A stretch of 64,000 nt of DNA from Sphaerochaeta sp032144095 (GTDB lineage: Bacteria > Spirochaetota > Spirochaetia > Sphaerochaetales > Sphaerochaetaceae), in contig NZ_JAVSNJ010000002.1 in NCBI RefSeq assembly GCF_032144095.1, positions 361,621-425,620 on the forward strand. The letters are read 5' to 3'. Position 1 is the first letter of the stretch. Each line of letters begins with the position of its first letter. Position numbers and translations under genes: made by a program. Positions 50,547-59,878 of this stretch are shown piece after piece. The notes beneath the pieces are model-generated. The model was given only the letters and a program-made list of their open reading frames with translations, did no database searches and was not told where the DNA came from.

Positions 50547-53018
50547 ATGTCTGATAACGAGCTGATGCCAATTGAGCAAATGCTTCCCAATAATTTGTTT
50601 ATTCTCCCGGTAACGGGTAATCCAGTATTCCCTGGCCTGTTCACACCCCTGATGATAACCGATAACCAGGATGTGGAAATTGTTAACCAGGCCATCAAGC
50701 ACGGGGGTTTCCTCGGCCTCTTGCTGGTCAAGGAAGACCTCGACCAGGAGGAGTACGCCCAGGAAAACCTCTATACCGTCGGAACCGTTGCAAAGATCGT
50801 AAAGAAGATCAAGCTCCCCGATGGAGGGATCAGTATCTTCATCTCGACGCTCAAGCGGTTTGAGACCAAGCAGTACTACCCAAGCGGCCCCTACCTGGTG
50901 GCCGAGGTCTCCTATCTCGAGGATATCGAGGACGAGCCAGAGGAGCTGCGCGCCTGGACCCGACTTCTCCTGACCGAGATGAAGGCCCTTACAAAGAACA
51001 ACCAGCTCTTCAGTGAGGAGATGCGCCTGAACATGGTCAATATAGACCATCCGGGAAAGCTTGCCGATTTCATCGCAAGCATCCTCAATGTCGACCGCAA
51101 GGAGCAGCAGTCTATCCTGGAAACCCTGCTGGTGCGCAAGAGGATCGAGATGGTGCTGGTCTTCATCAAGAACGAGCAGAACATCGCCCAGGTCCAGGCC
51201 AAGATCCAGGCCAGGGTCAACCAGAAACTCGAAAAGAACCAGCGTGAGTACTTCCTGCGGGAAGAGCTCAAGTCGATTCAGCAGGAGCTTGGCCTTACGA
51301 CCAATCCCAAGGCAGAGCTCATCAATCGCCTGAAGGCAAAACTGAAGGGACTCCCCCTTCCTGAAGAGGCGCAGGAGACGGTCGACCGTGAGCTGTCCCG
51401 CCTCGAGGCGATCGACCCAAGCAGTCCCGAATACACGATCACCAGAACCTATCTGGAGATCATCTGTGACCTGCCCTGGAAGGAGCCGAAGAGCGAGAAC
51501 TTCAGCATCGAGAGTGCCCGGAAGATCCTGGAAAGGGACCACTATGGGCTGAAGGATGTCAAGGACAGGATCCTGGAGTTCCTTGCCGTCAGGAAAAAGA
51601 AAAAGGATACCAAGGGCTCCATCATCTGTCTTGTGGGACCTCCGGGAACCGGTAAGACCAGTGTCGGTGTCTCCATCGCCCGCGCCTTGAAGAAGCAGTA
51701 TTTCCGCTTCTCTGTTGGCGGCATGAACGATGAGAGCGAGATCAAGGGCCACAGAAGGACCTACATCGGGGCAATGCCCGGCAAGATCATCCAGGGCCTG
51801 AGGATCACCAAGACAAAGAACCCAGTCTTCCTCATCGATGAGATCGACAAGATGGGAATTTCCTATCAGGGAGACCCTGCCAGTGCCCTGCTCGAGGTCC
51901 TCGACCCCGAACAGAACACCACCTTCAGGGACACCTACCTGGACATCCCCTTCGATGCTTCGGAGATTCTCTTCATCTGTACTGCAAACAGCCTGGAAAC
52001 CATCCCCCACCCGCTGCTTGACCGTATGGAGATCATCACCCTCTCTGGCTATACCAGCGAGGAGAAGCTCGCCATCGGCAAGAAGTACCTGGTCCCCAAA
52101 TCCATGGAGAAGCATGGACTTTCCAAGAGCGAGATCAAGTACTCCCCTGCGATCCTTCGCAAGATTGCCGACGAGTACGCACGGGAAGCCGGAGTACGTA
52201 ACTTTGAGAAATCCCTGCACAAGATCAACCGGAAGGTAGCCCTCCTCTTGGAGGAGAACCCTCAGACCGCCCTTCCTGTCACCATTGATGAAGGAAAGCT
52301 GGTCGAATACCTTGGCCAGCCCATCTTTGTCGAGGATGAAATCCGCGTTGCAGACCGCCCGGGCATGGCCATTGGCTTGGCCTGGACAAGCATGGGTGGT
52401 GACACGCTGATCATCGAAGCACAGAACACCCCAGGCAAGGGAGAGATCAAGCTCACCGGCCAGCTCGGGGATGTCATGCAGGAGTCAGCGAACATCGCCT
52501 ATACCTGGCTGAAGGCCCATGCCGTCGAGCATAAGATCGACATGAGTTGGTTTGAGAACAATGCGATCCACCTCCACGTCCCCGAGGGGGCAACCCCCAA
52601 GGATGGCCCATCGGCTGGCATCACCATGACCGTAGCTCTCTACTCCCTGGTAACAGGGCAGACGATCAAGGCAAATCTGGCGATGACAGGCGAAACCACC
52701 CTCAAGGGAAAGGTCATGCCTATCGGAGGCCTGAAGGAGAAGGTGCTTGCTGCAAGAAGGAACAAGATCGATACGATCCTGATCCCCAAGTTCAACAAGC
52801 GCGACCTTGACAAGTTTGATGAGACCGTGACAAAGGGAATCGAGTTCCACCTGGTCTCCACCCTGGAAGAGGTCCTTGCGTTTGCCTTCCCTGACGATGA
52901 GAAGCGAAAGGCCATGGAGCCCATCGTGGCAAAGCCACCGGTAAGTGATACCTCTGAGATCGTGGCGATCTCCAAGGCTGTGGCCGAGGCGGTCAGGGAG
53001 GCTCTGCGTGAGCGTTGA
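50547..53018 (+). CDS. lon: ATP-dependent Lon protease
   Basis: An 823-residue cytoplasmic AAA+ serine protease for damaged and regulatory proteins. The N-terminal LON substrate domain covers about residues 10-215. Walker A GPPGTGKTSV (about 366) and Walker B NPVFLIDEIDKMG (about 425) mark the ATPase. The protease domain carries the catalytic serine in PKDGPSAGITM (about 688) and the lysine about 43 residues later. The length is standard. The start ATG at 50547 follows GGAGGCGCT. The 3' end overlaps the U32-family gene by 11 bp, forming the first of a chain of four overlapping or adjoining genes. Confidence 0.96.
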   Translation: MSDNELMPIEQMLPNNLFILPVTGNPVFPGLFTPLMITDNQDVEIVNQAIKHGGFLGLLLVKEDLDQEEYAQENLYTVGTVAKIVKKIKLPDGGISIFISTLKRFETKQYYPSGPYLVAEVSYLEDIEDEPEELRAWTRLLLTEMKALTKNNQLFSEEMRLNMVNIDHPGKLADFIASILNVDRKEQQSILETLLVRKRIEMVLVFIKNEQNIAQVQAKIQARVNQKLEKNQREYFLREELKSIQQELGLTTNPKAELINRLKAKLKGLPLPEEAQETVDRELSRLEAIDPSSPEYTITRTYLEIICDLPWKEPKSENFSIESARKILERDHYGLKDVKDRILEFLAVRKKKKDTKGSIICLVGPPGTGKTSVGVSIARALKKQYFRFSVGGMNDESEIKGHRRTYIGAMPGKIIQGLRITKTKNPVFLIDEIDKMGISYQGDPASALLEVLDPEQNTTFRDTYLDIPFDASEILFICTANSLETIPHPLLDRMEIITLSGYTSEEKLAIGKKYLVPKSMEKHGLSKSEIKYSPAILRKIADEYAREAGVRNFEKSLHKINRKVALLLEENPQTALPVTIDEGKLVEYLGQPIFVEDEIRVADRPGMAIGLAWTSMGGDTLIIEAQNTPGKGEIKLTGQLGDVMQESANIAYTWLKAHAVEHKIDMSWFENNAIHLHVPEGATPKDGPSAGITMTVALYSLVTGQTIKANLAMTGETTLKGKVMPIGGLKEKVLAARRNKIDTILIPKFNKRDLDKFDETVTKGIEFHLVSTLEEVLAFAFPDDEKRKAMEPIVAKPPVSDTSEIVAISKAVAEAVREALRER

Positions 53019-54273
53019 GCTGTTGAGCCCAGCGGGAAACCTTGAAAAACTGCGGGTGGCGTTTGCCTATGGAGCAGACGCCGCCTACATGGGCTTCACC
53101 GATTTTTCCCTCCGTGCAAATGCACAGAACTTCAGCGAGAGCGATCTTGCTGAAGTTCTGCTTCTGAAACAGAGGTATGGCAAAAAGCTCTACTGCACCA
53201 TGAACATCCTCTTTGGGGAGGCTGAGCTTGCTGAACTGAAAAACCAGATAGAGACCATTAAGAGCTGGCCCTTCGATGCCTTTATCATCAGCGACATCGG
53301 CCTGGTCCCCATCCTCAAGGCAGCCTTTGGCGAGAAGGTAGAACTGCACCTCTCCACCCAGGCCAGCTGCATCAACAGCAGCAGTGCCGCGATGTACCAC
53401 CAGATGGGGTTTTCCCGGGTGATACTGGGAAGGGAGACACCCCTTTCCGACATACGGAAGATCAAGGACGCAGTGCCGGCTCTCCAGCTGGAGACCTTTG
53501 TCCATGGGGCTATGTGCATGGCCTACTCAGGCCGGTGCCTGCTTTCCAGCCACCTCACAGGCCGGAGCGCGAACAAGGGCGACTGCTCCCATACCTGCAG
53601 ATGGAACTACAGCCTTGCAGAAAAGTTGCAAAGCGGGGACCTTGCTTTGGAAGAACAGCAGCGCAAAGGGGTCTACTACCCCATCGCCGAACAGGATGGG
53701 TATACCACCATCCTCTCCTCCAAGGACCTGTGCATGATCGACCACATCCAGGAGCTTCTTGATGCGGGGATAGACTCCCTGAAGATCGAGGGCAGGATGA
53801 AGAGCAGCTACTATGTTGCCGTCGTTACCCGGGCCTACAGAAAAGCCCTCGATGCGGCCTATACCGATGATACCTCCTGGAGAGCATATCGTGACGACCT
53901 GATGAACATCAGCCACCGCGAGTACTCCACAGGCTTTTTCTTCGGCAGTGGTGCTGTCGACCCTGAGAAAGGGAGCTCCATAGACAAGAGCACCGAAAGC
54001 GGCTACCTGCAGGAGTACCTCTTCTGCGGCTTCATCGGAGAGAAGGTCAAGGAGAATCTCTACGCCCTTGAGCTTCGCAACCAGATCAGGGTCGGGCAGA
54101 ACCTGGAGTATATCGGCAACGACATCCTCTACCTGGAGGATTCCAGTTTCACCCTCCTGGACGAGAACTTCCAGGAGATTTCCCAGGCCGACCATGGGAA
54201 AATCCAATACCTGCAGAGTGACAAGCCTCTCTCCAAAGGGTATATCATTCGCCGACTTTCTATGGTTAAATAG
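53008..54273 (+). CDS. U32-family peptidase / tRNA or rRNA hydroxylase-like protein (YegQ/RlhA type), GTG start
   Basis: A 421-residue protein of the U32 family. The start ELLSPAGNLEKLRVAFAYGADAAYMG and the central HGAMCMAYSGRCLLSS...RSANKGDCSHTCRW region with clustered cysteines are diagnostic. Family members in E. coli (TrhP, RlhA) carry out prephenate-dependent or other hydroxylation of tRNA U34 or 23S rRNA; older annotation calls them collagenase-like peptidases. Which substrate applies here cannot be read from the sequence, though length and C-terminal region suit the TrhP side. The GTG at 53008 has GGGAGG upstream and overlaps lon by 11 bp. Confidence 0.9.
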   Translation: MSVELLSPAGNLEKLRVAFAYGADAAYMGFTDFSLRANAQNFSESDLAEVLLLKQRYGKKLYCTMNILFGEAELAELKNQIETIKSWPFDAFIISDIGLVPILKAAFGEKVELHLSTQASCINSSSAAMYHQMGFSRVILGRETPLSDIRKIKDAVPALQLETFVHGAMCMAYSGRCLLSSHLTGRSANKGDCSHTCRWNYSLAEKLQSGDLALEEQQRKGVYYPIAEQDGYTTILSSKDLCMIDHIQELLDAGIDSLKIEGRMKSSYYVAVVTRAYRKALDAAYTDDTSWRAYRDDLMNISHREYSTGFFFGSGAVDPEKGSSIDKSTESGYLQEYLFCGFIGEKVKENLYALELRNQIRVGQNLEYIGNDILYLEDSSFTLLDENFQEISQADHGKIQYLQSDKPLSKGYIIRRLSMVK

Positions 54274-54278
54274 GGGAT

Positions 54279-55028
54279 ATGGTCAAGCGTATAACCATTT
54301 TGCTCTGTATGTGCGCCCTAGGCATGCAAGGAATTGTTGGAGCCAAGCTCTCCGACAGCTTCTCTTTCCTCCAAAAGGATCCCCTCTATGCCCAATTCGT
54401 ATACGTAGTAAGGACTGAGGGTTCCACCCAGAAGGCAGAGCAGATCCGCCTTCTCTTGGTAGCCCAACAGGAACAGGGGTACGAACATGCCATCAGGGAG
54501 ATCCGCGCCAATACCACCCTTGCCCGCCTCTATGTTGAGGAAGGCAGTGGAGATGGGCAAAGGGCAAGGGCCCTCCTTGAGGAGGCCGAACAGAGGCTCA
54601 AACCATTGGCTGAACAGAGGTTGTTTTCCCTCATTCTTGGCTCGGAGATCGATGGGGTCTGGTATCTGATGAACCCCAAGAGCCTGGGTAAGGGAATTTC
54701 CAGCTCAAGGCAGATCAACAAGGCATACAAGGAGTTTCCCCAAGAGGTCTCTTCCCAGATGCTGAAGGCCAACAGCCTGCTCTACGCCCCGGCCCTTGCT
54801 GGCGGGGATACAAAAAAAGCACTGAACATGTTTCTGGGTCTCCTCAAGGATGCCGAGCCGATACTCAGCTCCTGGGACCGAGCCTCCCTCTATAGCGGGA
54901 TAGGCATTGCATGCTATAAGCTCAAGGACTATGAGAATGCAAAGGGCTACCTGGCCTCTGCCAAGGCGATCTACCCATTTGATGCGGTTCTGGATGAATA
55001 CATTGCTCTTGTGGGGGCTGCGTTATGA
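54279..55028 (+). CDS. exported TPR-like repeat protein
   Basis: A 249-residue protein with an N-terminal signal peptide (residues 1-22, ITILLCMCALGMQGIVGA). The rest is helical with tetratricopeptide-like pairs (for example ATTLARLYVEEGSGDGQRARALLEEAE and GIGIACYKLKDYENAKGYLASAKAI). This suggests a periplasmic scaffold. I do not recognise a specific family. It starts five bases after the U32 gene stop, and its stop overlaps the glycosyltransferase start by four bases (ATGA), so the three genes are translationally coupled. Confidence 0.7.
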   Translation: MVKRITILLCMCALGMQGIVGAKLSDSFSFLQKDPLYAQFVYVVRTEGSTQKAEQIRLLLVAQQEQGYEHAIREIRANTTLARLYVEEGSGDGQRARALLEEAEQRLKPLAEQRLFSLILGSEIDGVWYLMNPKSLGKGISSSRQINKAYKEFPQEVSSQMLKANSLLYAPALAGGDTKKALNMFLGLLKDAEPILSSWDRASLYSGIGIACYKLKDYENAKGYLASAKAIYPFDAVLDEYIALVGAAL

Positions 55029-56176
55029 TAGGTATCTACGCCTCTCTTGTCTTCCTGGTCGGCATATGGGCCACCCTTCTCTCTTTTTCCAACAGAAGGG
55101 AGATGGAACGACTCAAGAAAGGCCCACCGTTGCAGCAGCGGCCCCTTGTCTCCATCCTCATCCCTGCCCGCAATGAGGAACACTTCATCCAGGGTTGCAT
55201 ATCCTCGCTGACAGACCAGAGCTACCAGAATATCGAGATACTCATCCTGGATGACAACTCCAGCGACAGGACAGGCGAGATAGCGGCCAGACTGCAGGCC
55301 CAGGATCCGAGGGTCCGCATCATCAAGGGCAAGCCACTGTGCGAAGGCTGGAGAGGAAAGCTCTATGCCATGCAGCAGCTCTATGAGCAGAGCAAAGGCG
55401 AATACCTGCTCTACACCGATGCCGACACGCTCCACAACACCAATAGTGTGGAGTATGGGATGAGGATCATCCTCAACGAGCAGGCCTCGTTTCTCAGTGG
55501 CTATCCCAAACAGAAGGGAGAGGGAATCTGCACCCAGACCCTGGTCAGTGCAATGCTCTTCAATACAGTCCTCTATATCCCCCTGAAACTACAGAAAACA
55601 CTGCAATGGCCACCATTTGCCATGGCGATAGGCCAGTACCTCTTGCTCAAGCGAACACTCCTGGACGATATCGAAGGGTTCACCTCCATGAAGGATGTCA
55701 TCTGCGATGACGTGATGCTCGCCAGGGCCTGTGCACGGGTGGGACACAAGCAGGTCTTTGCCGATATGAAGGATGCACTATCCTGTAGGATGTTCTCCTC
55801 CTTCCCCACAGGCTTCCAGGGGTTGGAGAGGAGCATCATAGGGGTGATCGACATCAAGGCCTATATGGTCCCCCTCATCCTTGTGGCAGCGACAATACTG
55901 ATAGCCTGTGCCATCGCACCCATTTCAGCGATCGTCATGGCACTAGAGCTTCTCCTCTACCCAGGGCTTTCTCCCCTTCCCTTTCTGCTGACCCTTGGAG
56001 GATCGCTACTCTTGTTTGGCTCGTGGACGGTCACCGGGCTCTACCACGGATTCCCTTTGCGTGTTGCAATACAGGGGCCCATAACTTTTATTTTTGTTGT
56101 TGCGATGTATCTCCATGGCTTCTACAGGAAGGCAACAGGCAAGGGTTTTATCTGGAAAGGTCGCATAATTAGGTAA
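55025..56176 (+). CDS. membrane glycosyltransferase, family 2
   Basis: A 383-residue GT-A type glycosyltransferase. Residue 3-20 is an N-terminal helix, the catalytic domain covers about 40-260 with SILIPARNEEHF, ILDDNSSDRTGEI, the DXD-like YTDADTL (about 137) and the acceptor DDVMLAR, and three C-terminal helices (about 275-370) hold it in the membrane. It resembles carotenoid/hopanoid-type (CrtQ, HpnI) glycosyltransferases, so a lipid acceptor is likely. The sugar donor is unknown. Its ATG overlaps the preceding stop by four bases. Confidence 0.85.
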   Translation: MIGIYASLVFLVGIWATLLSFSNRREMERLKKGPPLQQRPLVSILIPARNEEHFIQGCISSLTDQSYQNIEILILDDNSSDRTGEIAARLQAQDPRVRIIKGKPLCEGWRGKLYAMQQLYEQSKGEYLLYTDADTLHNTNSVEYGMRIILNEQASFLSGYPKQKGEGICTQTLVSAMLFNTVLYIPLKLQKTLQWPPFAMAIGQYLLLKRTLLDDIEGFTSMKDVICDDVMLARACARVGHKQVFADMKDALSCRMFSSFPTGFQGLERSIIGVIDIKAYMVPLILVAATILIACAIAPISAIVMALELLLYPGLSPLPFLLTLGGSLLLFGSWTVTGLYHGFPLRVAIQGPITFIFVVAMYLHGFYRKATGKGFIWKGRIIR

Positions 56177-56270
56177 AAAAACTACGTTTAGAGCGTTTAT
56201 TTGGTGTTTTTCCCTTGCACATAGATGAAAGCATGGTAGAATAAGGTAACCTAGACCAATGGAGGAGTCC

Positions 56271-56444
56271 ATGACAATTCACGAGCAAATCGTTGCACAG
56301 TATGAAGCCTATCTTTCAGAGAACCAAAAGTTCACAGAAAAGGGTGTAAAAGTATCGGCAGCTAGAGCACGTAAGGCTTTGGCCGAAATCGCTAAACTTA
56401 GCAAAGAACGCAGAAAAGAAATTCAGGATGAGAAAGCAGAATAA
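56271..56444 (+). CDS. Hc1-like small basic protein
   Basis: A 57-residue, lysine- and arginine-rich, helical protein. Residues about 28-50 read KGVKVSAARARKALAEIAKL, close to the R-A-R-K-A-L pattern of Hc1-like (histone H1-like) proteins of chlamydiae and other bacteria. Such proteins bind DNA without sequence preference and compact the nucleoid. Assignment is by pattern only. The ATG at 56271 has GGAGGAG four bases upstream. A strong terminator follows 19 bases after its stop, so it is a single-gene unit with a probably high expression. Confidence 0.7.
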   Translation: MTIHEQIVAQYEAYLSENQKFTEKGVKVSAARARKALAEIAKLSKERRKEIQDEKAE

Positions 56445-56462
56445 AGACTCCTTTATTCGATG

Positions 56463-56494
56463 ATGGCGTCCTTTGTATGGGACGCCATTTTTTT
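56463..56494 (+). terminator. Rho-independent terminator of the Hc1-like gene
   Basis: ATGGCGTCC (56463-56471) pairs with GGACGCCAT (56480-56488) around an 8-base loop, followed by seven T residues. Confidence 0.94.
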
Positions 56495-56514
56495 ATGGAG
56501 GAGTTTGCAAGAAC

Positions 56515-56545
56515 AGAGGCGCCTGTCTTTTGACAGAGCGCCTCT
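56515..56545 (-). terminator. long hairpin downstream of valS
   Basis: AGAGGCGC (56515-56522) and CTGTC (56523-56527) pair with GACAG (56532-56536) and GCGCCTCT (56538-56545), leaving a TTTT loop and one bulged A. No long T tract follows on the minus strand. It lies 30 bases after the valS stop and is its likely terminator. Confidence 0.7.
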
Positions 56546-56575
56546 ATTCTCATGGAAGGTTAGCTGTACGTTCGC

Positions 56576-59230
56576 CTAGAGGAACGACCTCAACAGGGCA
56601 ATGTGTTTCTCACCCTTGTCGATCTTCTCCTCGAACTCAGCCCTCTTGGCCTGCTCCTTCTCAACAGCCTCACCCTTTGCATTGGCGAGGAACTGCTCGT
56701 TGGAGAGCTTCTTCAGCACCCCTTCCAGGCTCTTCTGGCTCTTGTCCAGGTCCTTTTCGAGGCGGGTTATCTCTTTCTCAAGATCGATGGCCTCCCGTAC
56801 AAAGACAAAGCCCTCATAGCCGGTACCTGCAACGGGGAAGGCCCCAGTTACATCAGCCGTATCATCGGTATCGATGATGAGTTCCGAAGCCCCGACAAAG
56901 GAGGCCATCAAATCACGCTCCTCAACGAAGAACGAGCTGCCGACAAAAGCCTTGTCACACTTGATGACCACACGGATCTTCTTGTCGACAGAGATGCCAA
57001 GCTCGCTACGTACCGAGCGAAGCAGCGTCACTGCCTCCTGGATCCTGGAAACAAGCAGGGCCTCCTGCGGGTAAGCCCTGTCCTCCTGGAAAACAGGATA
57101 GCTGCTGGTGATCAGGCTGTCGCTCACGTTGGGAAGCTTCTGGTAGATCTCCTCGGTGATGAAGCTGACAAAGGGGTGCATCAGGCGCATCGATGAAGCA
57201 AGCAGGTCGAGCAATAGGGTGACCACCCTATCCTTCTTCTCCTGCTGCTCAGCATAGAGACCCTGTTTTGCACTCTCCACATACCAGTCGCAGAAATCAT
57301 TCCAGAAGAAATCATACACAGCCTGGGCCCCATCGTTGAACTTGTAGTTCTCCATGGCAACCTTGACCTTCTGGGCAGCCAGGTTGAGCTGGTTGTAGAT
57401 CCACTTGTCCATGGTGGAGAGTTCAATGGTGGAGAGGTCGAGCAGGGTTGAGCCTTCCAGATTCATCAACAGGAACCGGGCCGCATTCCAGATCTTGTTT
57501 GCAAAGCGCGATCCCATCTTGAATGACTCGATGTCAATGAGGATGTCCTGGCCTTGGGTGGCCATATAGCTGAGGGTAAACTTCATGGCATCAGCACCAT
57601 ACTGGTCAACCACTTCCAAGGGATCAAGGCCGTTACCCAGGCTCTTGGACATCTTCCTTCCCTGCTTGTCACGGACAAGACCGGTGATGTAGATATCCTT
57701 GAAAGGAACTTCGCCGAGGAATTCCAACGACGCCATGATCATCCGGGAGACCCAGAAGAAGATGATGTCATAGCCAGTGACCAAGGTACTGGTTGGGAAG
57801 AAGGTCTTGAGGTCCTCGGTGTTTTCAGGCCAGCCAAGGGTACTGAAGGGCCAGAGCCAGGAGCTGAACCAGGTGTCCAGGACATCGGTCTCCTGCTGGA
57901 GGTTGGTGGAGTTGCACTTCGGGCAGTGGGTGGGGTCGACACGGGCAACAATCTGCTCGGAGCAATCCTTGCACTCCCAGACGGGGATCCTATGTCCCCA
58001 CCAGAGCTGGCGGCTTATGCACCAGTCGTGGATATTCTCCAGCCAGTGTTCGTAGGTATTCTCCCAATGCTTCGGGAAGAAGGTTATCTTACCGTCTTTC
58101 CAGGCCTGGAGGGCCTTGTCGGCCATACCCTGCATCCTTACGAACCACTGGTTCGAAAGATAGGGCTCGATGATCGAATGGCATCGGTAGCAGTGGCCGA
58201 CCTCATGGGAGTGGGCAACTTCCTTCACCAGGAAGCCAAGGGCCTTCAGGTCCTCGACCACCAGGCGCCTGGCATCGACAGGGGAGAGGTTTCGGTACTT
58301 CTCAGGGCAGTTGTCGTTGAGCGTCCCGTCAGGGTTGAGGACGTTGATGGCCCCCAGGTTCTGGCGTTTGCCACACTGCCAGTCATTCGGGTCATGGGCA
58401 GGGGTGATCTTCACCATGCCGGTACCAAAGGCCATGTCCACGAAACTGTCAGCAATGACAGGGATCTTCCTGTCGGTCAGTGGCAGGTCAAGGAGCTTTC
58501 CGACTATGGCCGTGTAGCGCTCATCATCAGGATGCACAGCAACAGCAACGTCCCCGAACATGGTCTCAGGACGGGTTGTGGCTACGGTGATGAAGCCTGA
58601 ACCATCACTGAAGGGGTAGCGGATATCCCAAAGGCTTCCGTCCAGATGCTGGTGCTCGACCTCATCGTCAGCGAGGGCCGTGCCACACTTGGGGCAGTAG
58701 TTTACCAGGTATTCGCCCTTGTAGATCAGGCCACGCTCGTACAGGCGTACAAAGCTCTCCCGCACTGCTTGGCTGAGCCCTTCGTCCATGGTAAAACGCT
58801 CATGGCTCCAGTCACAGCTGCAGCCGATCTTCTCAAGCTGGCTTTTGATGATGTCATGGTGCTTCTCCTTGACTTCCCAGGTTCTTTCCAGAAATTTCTC
58901 CCGCCCAAGGTCCTGGCGGCGTATACCCTCTTTCGCAAGCTGGCGCTCCACCACATGCTGGGTGGCAATGCCTGCATGGTCGGTTCCGGGTACCCAAAGG
59001 GTCGGTCGACCTGTCATGCGGTAGTAGCGGGTAAGGATGTCCTGCAAGGAGTTGTTGAGGGCATGGCCCATGTGCAGGATCCCAGTTACGTTCGGAGGAG
59101 GCATAACCACAGTAAAGGGAGAGGCATCTCCCTTGATAGGTTTGAACATCCCGTCTTTCATCCAGGCTTCATAGATACGATCCTCAAAATCCTTGGGATC
59201 ATAAGCCTTTGGCAACTCTACTGCCTTCAC
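56576..59230 (-). CDS. valS: valyl-tRNA synthetase, GTG start
   Basis: An 884-residue class I aminoacyl-tRNA synthetase charging tRNA-Val. The HIGH-type motif is HMGHALN (about residue 45), the editing domain occupies about 170-370, KMSKSLGNGLDPLEV is the second signature (about 525), and a C-terminal coiled coil (about 810-884, EITRLEKDLDKSQKSLEG) binds tRNA. The GTG at 59230 has AGGAGG six bases upstream; the longer open frame to 59299 lacks support. Last gene of the cysS-rpoE-anti-sigma-valS run, with its own probable promoter. Confidence 0.96.
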   Translation of the reverse strand: MKAVELPKAYDPKDFEDRIYEAWMKDGMFKPIKGDASPFTVVMPPPNVTGILHMGHALNNSLQDILTRYYRMTGRPTLWVPGTDHAGIATQHVVERQLAKEGIRRQDLGREKFLERTWEVKEKHHDIIKSQLEKIGCSCDWSHERFTMDEGLSQAVRESFVRLYERGLIYKGEYLVNYCPKCGTALADDEVEHQHLDGSLWDIRYPFSDGSGFITVATTRPETMFGDVAVAVHPDDERYTAIVGKLLDLPLTDRKIPVIADSFVDMAFGTGMVKITPAHDPNDWQCGKRQNLGAINVLNPDGTLNDNCPEKYRNLSPVDARRLVVEDLKALGFLVKEVAHSHEVGHCYRCHSIIEPYLSNQWFVRMQGMADKALQAWKDGKITFFPKHWENTYEHWLENIHDWCISRQLWWGHRIPVWECKDCSEQIVARVDPTHCPKCNSTNLQQETDVLDTWFSSWLWPFSTLGWPENTEDLKTFFPTSTLVTGYDIIFFWVSRMIMASLEFLGEVPFKDIYITGLVRDKQGRKMSKSLGNGLDPLEVVDQYGADAMKFTLSYMATQGQDILIDIESFKMGSRFANKIWNAARFLLMNLEGSTLLDLSTIELSTMDKWIYNQLNLAAQKVKVAMENYKFNDGAQAVYDFFWNDFCDWYVESAKQGLYAEQQEKKDRVVTLLLDLLASSMRLMHPFVSFITEEIYQKLPNVSDSLITSSYPVFQEDRAYPQEALLVSRIQEAVTLLRSVRSELGISVDKKIRVVIKCDKAFVGSSFFVEERDLMASFVGASELIIDTDDTADVTGAFPVAGTGYEGFVFVREAIDLEKEITRLEKDLDKSQKSLEGVLKKLSNEQFLANAKGEAVEKEQAKRAEFEEKIDKGEKHIALLRSFL

Positions 59231-59265
59231 GATACGCCTCCTACAGCGAGAAAAAATATGGGTGT

Positions 59266-59293
59266 ATAGTACCAGAATTGAGAAGGCTCTACA
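59266..59293 (-). promoter_or_regulatory. probable promoter of valS
   Basis: TTGTAG (59288-59293), a 17-bp spacer and TACTAT (59266-59271) reading leftward. It overlaps the hairpin that ends the anti-sigma gene. Confidence 0.4.
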
Positions 59294-59310
59294 AGTCAAT
59301 GTAGAGCCTT
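59281..59310 (-). terminator. hairpin after the anti-sigma factor gene
   Basis: GAAGGCTCTAC (59281-59291) pairs perfectly with GTAGAGCCTTC (59300-59310) around an 8-base loop. The tail on the minus strand is only weakly T-rich, so termination may be partial. Confidence 0.65.
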
Positions 59311-59338
59311 CAAGAGGGGGAAACGGAGGAGGAAACTC

Positions 59339-59875
59339 CTATTTGAGAGGGGTCACTGCCTTGACTTCCAGCTTGACAGCATATCCCATCGCATCAAGAT
59401 GCTGGACAATCTGCTCCAGGGAGAACGAATCCAAGGTGACCGACTGGACATCCGAAACCTGCCGGACATTGGCACTGTCCATAGGGGTAGCAATTCCGGG
59501 AAGGATGTCCTGGGCCTGGTTTCCATTGGTCCCGAAAAGGACAAAGGCACCGATGAACACCACCACAAAGGCCGCAGCTGTGGTTATCAAGGCAGGAACC
59601 AGCCTGACCTGGATCCTTTTCCGAAAAATATGCATGCTCTTATGTTTCACTGGGAACCTGCTCTTTTCAAAATACGAGAGAACACGCTCCTGACGAAGGA
59701 GGATATCCTCATCAGGCAGAGCGGCAGAAGCTATGCGCTTTTGCAATAGCCGTAGCTGGTCCAAGCGCTGCCTGCAGGCATTACAATACCCCAGATGTTC
59801 CTCAACCTGTGTTCTCCAAGGTTCATCAAGTTCGCCATCAAGATAGGTATTCAACAATTCATCATCAACACACAT
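59339..59875 (-). CDS. anti-sigma factor with zinc-finger (zf-HC2) domain
   Basis: A 178-residue membrane protein that would hold the ECF sigma factor encoded just upstream. The N-terminal anti-sigma domain has the zinc pattern H27-x3-C31-x2-C34 (EHLGYCNAC). One transmembrane helix lies at about 95-116 (VPALITTAAAFVVVFIGAFVLF), followed by a periplasmic tail of about 60 residues (VSDVQSVTLDSFSLEQIVQHL) that is the probable sensor. It starts four bases after the sigma gene stop and is thus co-translated with it. The signal is unknown. Confidence 0.88.
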   Translation of the reverse strand: MCVDDELLNTYLDGELDEPWRTQVEEHLGYCNACRQRLDQLRLLQKRIASAALPDEDILLRQERVLSYFEKSRFPVKHKSMHIFRKRIQVRLVPALITTAAAFVVVFIGAFVLFGTNGNQAQDILPGIATPMDSANVRQVSDVQSVTLDSFSLEQIVQHLDAMGYAVKLEVKAVTPLK

Positions 59876-59878
59876 AGG

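Noticed and set aside
50532..52220. Leftward open frame of 562 codons opposite lon
   Set aside because: Antisense shadow of lon; composition is L/G/V/D-rich without recognisable motifs.
59231..59338. Possible T-box leader for valS (and in 61844-61894 for cysS)
   Set aside because: The gaps are only 108 and 51 bp, too short for a T-box, and no T-box consensus is seen.
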